A DNA stretch of 64,000 bases from Hsuehochloa calcarea (taxonomy: Eukaryota; Streptophyta; Magnoliopsida; Poales; Poaceae), in contig CM070599.1 in assembly GCA_036346395.1 (NCBI GenBank), positions 23,923,232 through 23,987,231 of the forward strand. The letters run 5' to 3'. The notes beneath the pieces were generated by a model. It did no database searches, had not been told where the DNA came from, and worked only from the letters and a program-made list of their open reading frames with translations. A program made the position numbers and the translations under genes. The stretch's first letter is position 1, and each line of letters opens with the position of its first letter. Shown piece after piece: positions 57,332 through 64,000 of the stretch.

Positions 57332-58233
57332 TTGATGGATATGCTAGAAGAGCTCAATGAATATTTAGGAAAGGAGAAATTGAAGTTCAAAGCTTTGAAG
57401 AAAGAGTATGGCTCTCTTCAAAATGATTATGATGTTTTAAAAGATGAACATGAAATTCTCCTCCTAAATAATCTAAATAGCTCTAAGGTGGACATAGGCA
57501 TTGAATGCAAATTATTAGATGATATGCCATACTTAGCTCCTACTTCATGCATTTCATCTAAGGTTAGCATATCCACCTCATGTGAGGATTTAATTGATAT
57601 GCCTTGTTGCTCCAAAATAGATGCTCATATTTCCTCCATATCTTGCAATACTAACATTGTAGAGGAAAACAATGAGCTCAAGGCCCAAGTCAAAATTTGA
57701 AGAATGACTTGGAAAGAAGCCAAAAAGGGAAGACCACTCTCGACGACATATTAAGCAAGCAAAGACGCTTGCAAGATAAAGTGGAATCGGCTTCACTCCT
57801 AAGAAAAAGGAGAATAGCAAGACAAGGCACAATGCAAGACACACGAAGAATGTCAAGTGCCTTGGTTGCAACAAGAAGGGCCACTTTGCCTCGGTGTGCC
57901 TAAACAAAGTGAATGACAAGAAATTGTCATCAAAGAAGAAAGCGAACAGAGCAAGGAGCAAGTAAAGAAGGAAAAGATAAATACAAACTTGAACTTGCTA
58001 CAATTGCGGAAAAGGGACATATGAGTAAGGATTGTCCCAAAGGTATCTCTCTTAAGCCCATTATTTATAATGACCATTATTTGCTTAGGAAGGATAAAAA
58101 TAGCAATGTGTTTGCTAGAATTGTTAGTTCACCAAAAACTATTCCAAGGGCCATTTGGGTGCCCAAATCTATTGTGACTAACATTCGTGGACCCAACCAA
58201 GTATTGGGTACCAAAATGCGCTTAAATGCTTAA
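57332..58233 (+). pseudogene. Sirevirus-like copia gag, C-terminal part
   Basis: The frame from 57332 gives a coiled-coil region (MLEELNEYLGKEKLKFKALK, then YDVLKDEHEILLLNN) and CISSKVSISTSCEDL, typical of Sirevirus gag. A shifted frame has an intact zinc knuckle CLGCNKKGHFASVC at 57858-57899. A second knuckle (GHMSKDC, about 58016-58038) has its Cys pair in another frame. The gag end AIWVPKSIVTNIRGPNQVLG lies near 58152-58211. The N-terminal part is missing because the gypsy LTR interrupts it. At least two frameshifts are present. Confidence 0.8.
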
Positions 58234-61200
58234 TAGGTACTTGGAGAGGCAGTGGAGGCTTGGCTTATTCATATAAAGATGGATTTCATCATATATCAAA
58301 TTGGAGCCAAGTTTGAGGATACTCGTTTCACATCAAGAACCAATGCCATCTCGGTAACAAGTATTTACATTGAAGTATCTAGCCCCTTATCTTGGTGTGT
58401 AGGTTGCATTTCATGAAAATCATTTTAAAAAGGGGTGCTCTTGCTCTATGTTCATAATGTTCAAATATCTTGAGCAAGTTTGGGTGTGGCACATTAAGGG
58501 GGAGTGCTAAATCATAATCATGTATATCACATCCCAAAGTGTGCCCAAATTGATTAAGTGCTAGTATTGTTTATCAAAAATGAGCTTTTTAGCCAAAAGT
58601 CAAAAATTTCATAACTATTAGTAAATCTTTGAAAAACTAGTTGCAAAATGTATACAAATGCATTTCAAATGTTTTCCAAAGGTTTTGGCTCAAGAAAAAC
58701 CTATTTTAAAAGAAAATGAGATTCTAGCCAAAAATTCTAGATCATAGTATCTTGTTTTGACCAAAACTAGATTTTTGTGTAAAATCTTTTCTAAAAGGAA
58801 TTTGAAAATCTTGCCAAAAGCAAAATCCTAGAGTTGGTCATTCTGAACATTTTTGGTATTCAAATGATTTCCAAAAGACCAACCTAGCAAAAGTTATTTG
58901 ATTTCGAAACTCATCCAAAAACATACTTTGACCAAAAAGGTCACTTTCTAGCACTTAAGTGAGTTTGGCCATATGAACCAAAATTCTTCACATGAATATG
59001 TTCATAATGGTATTTATAACTCATTCATAAAATTGAATGCTTTAAAATCAACCAAATGCTCGTTTTGGTTTGTTTTGAAAAATTTCTTGAAAATAAAGCT
59101 TCAATTGCAAAATCAAAGCTTAATTCATAAAATTATTTCTTTAGATAGACATTAGTCTCTTTAATGCATAATGATCCGAATGACATTTATTTGAGTGCAA
59201 AACTAGGGTTCGCTTGCATAAATATCAAATTCCAAGATCAATCCTTGAAGTGTCAGGATAATCGGAACTTCCGGCACTCCAGGTGCGGAGCTTCCGATTT
59301 CCGGAACTTCCGCACATTAGTTGGCGGAACTTCCGATTGTTCTGACAAGTCAGCTATTTGATTCCATTCAAATTCTGAACCTTCTTTGGCTGCTTCTTGT
59401 GGTCAAGTTGATCCTTGATATCCTTGCTAGCTACCCACCACCAAATACAATTGCATCTCTCAAGTGGTATTATTTCCAAGTGGTAGCTCCTTTTGATCAT
59501 CTTGATCTCGGCATGAGATTTATCTTTCAAGTGATATCATCTTATTCGTTAAAATGATGTCCTCTTTTCATCCTTGCCGATCAAAATCTTCTCTTATCTA
59601 AAGCTTTCTCCGTTTTGTGGTATGTGTTACAAGTGGTATCTTTTCAAATTGAAGATATGAGAAATAAGATTCATGCATACAAGTGATATCAAGTATCTAC
59701 AAATGGAATCAATTACTCTTGGTATCAAGTGCTTTTACAAGTGGTATCAAGTTTCTACAAATGGAATTAATTGTCCTTGATATCATTCACTCTTACAAGA
59801 TGGAAGATAATCCTTTGTGTGTCAAAGGAGAAGATGACAAGGAAACAAGAAAATCATTTGTATGTCAAATGAGAAGAAATAAATGCCAAAAGGAACCCTT
59901 TATGTAAGGGGGAGTTTTTCTTTGTGAAAAATCTCTTAAAAGATTTTGGGTTTCTTAAAATTTTGTGTAATTTGAGAAAACTATCTTATTTGCCCAAAAT
60001 GATTTATTGGATCTTGTGAATGAATGTGTTTTATTCTCATTTGCTTCATTTGGTATTCTTGGAGTGGCATTACAAATCATATGCAAGATTAGCTTTTTAA
60101 AATCAAGCCTTCCAGTCAAAAGCCAAATTTTTTTTACAAGTGGCATCTTGCTTAAAAGGGTCAAAATTTGTGAAAAACTACACAAAAATATCTAAAAATG
60201 TATTTCAAATATTTTAAAATGCTTTTGAAGTAAAAATTCCTACTTTTGAAACAAAATAGAAAATTTGGCCTCAAAAGGATCTTATATGATCTTGATTTTG
60301 AATTAAATGACATATTTCCTTAAATCAAAATCTATTGAGTGTTTGAAAAAGTTTTCAATACCAAACTCATAGGGTTGGTCATTTCAAACATTTCTAAAGT
60401 TCAAAGTTTTTACAAAAGACCAACTGTTGAAAATCTATACTCATTTGAAATTCACGGAAAAACTCGTTTTGACCCAAAATGACCTATTCTTGCATATAGT
60501 GAGTTTTGCTATTTGAGCTGGATTTCTTTGTGTATCTTGGATTGAAATAGTATTTCTAACTCATACAAATCTAACAAAGTGAAAAAATCCATGAAATCCA
60601 AATTGGTTTGCATTTTGGATCTTAAAAGCAAAATTGCTCTCTTTATATACCTTCAATGCGCATTTTGCCATATCTTTTGAAAGAAAAGTCCTTTTTCAAA
60701 AATTCTTGTTGGAAAACACTCTAAATAGTCCAAAGTTAAAATCTAGAACTTTTCAAAGAATTTGGACTTCATTTGTAAAAGTATTGACTTTTCTTCTCTT
60801 TAAACTAAAATGTTACCTTCAAAGCTTAAATTGGCATATCTTTTGATTAGAGACTCCTTTTTCAAAAATTCTTCTTGGATAAGTTTCTCAGGAGTCTAAA
60901 GTTTATTTCTGCCAAATTTGAAGGTATTTCGACTTGAATTGAAAAAGTTTTGACTTTTTCTCTCTTTGCTCAAAAGCTGAAATTTCATATTTGTGCATGG
61001 TTTTGAGCAGATTTGTGAATTTTGTATCTTTAAATGGGTTCACAATTAGAGGAAGCTATAATAATTAAATTTGATACTCTATATTGGTTCTATATTGACA
61101 AAATTTTTCAAATTTATTGGAACCATTTTACCCATTTTCTCAGCTGTCTTTTGAGGCTCAAATGAATTGTCAAAATCTGAAAATCCTGAATTTTTCAGTT

Positions 61201-61919
61201 TTATGAAACTTTGTGATTTTCATATCTTTAAATTGGTTGACATTTAGTTAAGCCTCCCAAAATGAAAATTGTGTGTATATGCCAGCACTAGCTCCATGAT
61301 TAATTTCATATTTTTCTGAGCTTGCTTCCACATATTTTCAGTATTGGCCATCTTTGATCTTCTCGTCTTGGAATTTGAAAATGTTCTTGAGAAGACTTCA
61401 AAGAAGGAGATTATTTGAATGTATTTCAAATATCATTTCAAGTCGTATCATTTCAATTGGTTCTCAATATTCTGATTTAAAAGGGGAGAATGTAATATGA
61501 TCAATAGGTTTGTGACCTATTCATTTGTTTCTCTTCTCATATCTTGAGAACAAAATCTCCTTTGGTCGTATGAGTTCAATTCATACTTTTTGTGATCAAC
61601 CTCAATTTTTTTTGCAACTGGTATCGATTTGCAAATACTCCTTTTGGCTAAGATTTATCTTGTGTTTTTTGGTGATTTATGCCAAAAGGGGGAGAATGTT
61701 TGTATCAATATTCTTCATTTGGATGGTTGATTTGTTTAAAATGCCAAAAGAGGGAGAATGCATTATTTGTGTAAGCATATCTTTTCATATGCATTTTGTT
61801 TAATGCTTTATGTTTCACCTCATATGATGCATAGACATAGTTCATTAGTTTAAATTCTTATCTTATGTCTATGAATATCCAAATGTTGTTATTGATAATG
61901 GATTTGTCATCAATCACCA
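58234..61919 (+). mobile_element. Non-coding internal region of the Sirevirus-like element
   Basis: No protease, integrase, RT or RNase H motif is seen in 3.7 kb between gag and the polypurine tract, so the element is non-autonomous or has lost pol. It holds diverged direct repeats (about 58840-59110 with 60365-60630; 60655-60840 with 60840-61010) and many copies of caagtggtatc (59630-59760). Several purine tracts of the type aagggggagaatg lie near 58497, 61480, 61684 and 61750. CGGAACTTCCG palindromes occur at 59255-59335. Confidence 0.7.
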
Positions 61920-61932
61920 AAAAGGCGGAGAT
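61920..61932 (+). other. Polypurine tract
   Basis: aaaaggcggagat lies directly before the right LTR, in the expected position for plus-strand priming. Confidence 0.65.
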
Positions 61933-63660
61933 TGAAAGATCTAGACCCGCCATTATGAGTTAATGGAGTGTTTTGGTGATTAATGATAAATCCAAATATG
62001 ATACTAACTCTTTTATCTAGTATTATCTTTGTGTAGTCTCATTTGGATATAAAGGTGAAACACAACGAGGTATGCAATCGACATCTTAATCTTATATATT
62101 GTTGCATTCCTCGGATCCAAAATATAGGTTGAACTCAACCATAAGTTAAACTTGAATATGTGCATATGTTCTTATTACACATTTGTGTATGCACACATTT
62201 AGGGGGAGTTCACTCTATATTTTGTGGTTTCATAAGTATTGATCCGTATTCCATTCTCCTCATATATTAAGGATCATTACTTTGAAATAAATCCTTTGAG
62301 TATATAAAACTTGTGTAGTTCATATATACTCATATTGCTTTATATTCAATTATTTGCAATTGTGTTGTGGGACTAATGTGTGTGCTAAGATGTGTTCAAG
62401 GCTTAGTCCCGGAGTCTGAATGAAGACATGAAAAGGAAATGCAAAGATGGTAAAAGATCAACATGGCTCAAGACAAAGGAGTCATGCATTCAAAATCTGT
62501 TGAAATTTGTTTTATGAACATCATCGGTAGTTCGGCATTGTATCTGCAGGAACTACATTGGCGGAACTTCCGAAAAATCGCGAAGCGCTTTTTCCAGAGA
62601 GCACTCTTTTTGGGACTTAGCCAAATTTCCATAGCCGCGATAGTTCCGCCATGATATGAGCGGAACTTCCGATAATCGGAACTACCGCATGATAGTTGGC
62701 GGTAGTACCACACCTTTCTACAATAGCTTGTTTAGAAGCATTTGTTGCATGTATATCTTGATAATTATTGTTAATCATTGTGGGACTAATATTTTTCATG
62801 AGTTGGATGAATAGGCTATGTTCTAGGGTGGCGAAGACTTTGGATGGCATCATGAGTTGATCGTCATCAAGTCAAGGTTCAAGAAGAGGATGTATCGTGT
62901 CTTGATGCATAACAAGATCTCGAAGAAGGAGATGATCATGAGTTGATCGTCAAGTCAAGAGAAGACCCATCATGTGTTGATGGAGGTCAAGTAAAGGATG
63001 CATCATGGGTTGATGCATGTCAAAACGATGACCCGGACTTGAAGTGAACATGCGCCATCAAGCTTCAAGAAGATGCTCACGGCAAAGGTATGACTAGCTA
63101 GGGCTAAGTATGTGTTCCTAGTCTTTTACGGTCTTGGTGTTTGGTTGGAAGACCGGATGGCTAGTATAGGTTGCCGTACTATTAAGAGGGGTCTTGTCTA
63201 GTAGCTTGAGTCTCATCATGTGTTGATAGCTCAATCTTGCTTGCTCTAGCTCTACATGGCATGATGCTATTATTTGCGAATGTGTTTTGCAAATAGTTGA
63301 GGCTTATCACGATTAATCCTTATAGCATGTGACTATACTTTTGCGAATGTGTTTTGCAAATGGTTGAAGTCCATGTACCTACACCTTGATATGGTCTAAG
63401 ATTGCTTATTGTTATTTCTTTGGACTTAGACCATGATAGTGGCTCTTTGGAGTTGTGCTTTTTGATTTGATCAAATGTGTTTGAGATCAATCAAATAGGT
63501 GGGTTGTGTAGCCCTCTGAATAAGCTTTCCATAGAGTCCAAGATCACTCAATTCCGACATCGGAGTCAAAAGTTATGACCTTTTACCGAGTGTCGCCTCA
63601 GGCTGAAATTGAGCTGCGAAACTTCCGCCCGAAAAGAGGAACTTCCGATAATCGGAAGAC
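61933..63660 (+). repeat. Sirevirus-like copia, right LTR
   Basis: It starts TGAAAGATCTAGACCCGCC and repeats 52434-53793, then continues past the point where the left copy stops. The extension has a second copy of gcgaatgtgttttgcaaat (63337-63361) and another palindrome cluster (acttccg, ggaacttccgataatcggaa) up to about 63659. The 3' end is not certain because no PBS-side comparison is available. Confidence 0.8.
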
Positions 63661-64000
63661 CAATGGATCAAAATGCCCATAGCCCAAAAATATCTTGAGA
63701 GAGAGCCATTCAAATTAGCACTAGGGTATAACAATCATTAGGGATCACAACCGGGGAGGCAGCCAAATGCATTTCCAGCAGAAGCCGAAGAATATCATGA
63801 ATAGGGCAATCTGGATAGAATTATGGTAAATAGGAATAGGGCTATGGTAAGGAGGGGAAAACACAGTTAAGGGAAAATCTAGCCACACAATGCATCGGAT
63901 GAGGGCAGTCAGATGCATCCCCCAGCCAACCCAGCCGAATGCACATCCCCATTAAGCTCCTCACTTCACAGAGTGCAGCAATAGGATCATGGTAAAAATG
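63661..64000. other. Unassigned DNA at window end
   Basis: No gene or recognisable repeat. It may be flanking DNA or the end of the right LTR. Confidence 0.3.

Noticed and set aside
56725..57390. 221-codon ORF on the - strand
   Set aside because: It is a reading of (ga)n and palindrome repeats in an LTR, rich in Leu/Ser/Arg runs.
58500..61900. Env-like gene downstream of gag
   Set aside because: All frames are short, and no signal peptide followed by a membrane segment and coiled coil could be assembled.
63653..63665. CCAAT as target duplication for the Sirevirus-like element (left copy 52429-52433)
   Set aside because: The base before the right CCAAT is not the end of a CA terminus, and a 5-bp match is expected by chance in this span.
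1..64000. CRISPR arrays, bacterial operons, phage genes
   Set aside because: There are no regular direct repeats with unique spacers and no prokaryotic gene structure; splicing and transposons show a plant nuclear genome.

Overview
The window looks like nuclear DNA from a grass, most likely Oryza or a close relative. The reasons are AT-rich intergenic DNA packed with LTR retrotransposons and MITEs, a (TA)n-flanked element matching the rice Micron design, and a multi-intron gene with plant GT-AG splicing. Two host loci can be supported. One is a complete 11-exon protein gene on the + strand (13849-22231) encoding an AH/BAR-domain, proline/serine-rich protein of the Arabidopsis At2g33490 type. 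The other is a MIR169 microRNA gene (hairpin 44852-44990) with a TATA box about 60 bp upstream. Almost everything else is transposon-derived.

Layout. 1-7000: intergenic DNA with small dispersed repeats, a mariner-like MITE fragment, an LTR-like fragment and a clean hAT-type MITE (6537-6780). 7010-10370: a truncated TRIM element (-), a CACTA TNP2 transposase relic (-) and a plant-mobile-domain (PMD) gene relic (+). 10157-13859: a direct tandem duplication of about 1.85 kb that copies the end of the PMD relic together with the whole upstream region and start codon of the BAR gene. 13849-22231: the BAR gene; its introns carry a long-TIR MITE, a complete TRIM, a TRIM solo LTR and other debris. 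22480-23694: a copia-type LTR stub. 23695-36587: a Ty3/gypsy chromovirus (-) with 3.2-kb LTRs, decayed gag-pol, an uninterrupted extra ORF upstream of gag, and a solo LTR nested in its 5' LTR. 36588-38172: a copia gag-pol fragment (+). 38173-42387: the 5' part of a second gypsy element (-). 42388-44780: a MITE and unassigned DNA upstream of MIR169. 44991-52433: LTR fragments with a minisatellite, a short LTR with a PBS, and the Micron element. 52434-63660: a Sirevirus-like copia element (+) with two near-identical LTRs and a gag ORF but no recognisable pol, interrupted by gypsy-type LTR sequence.

The host genes do not form a pathway. The BAR protein probably acts at membranes, and miR169 represses NF-YA transcription factors. 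Their shared interest is how transposons and a tandem duplication have reshaped their introns and promoters. All coding calls come from reading motifs and splice sites by eye; no database search was run.
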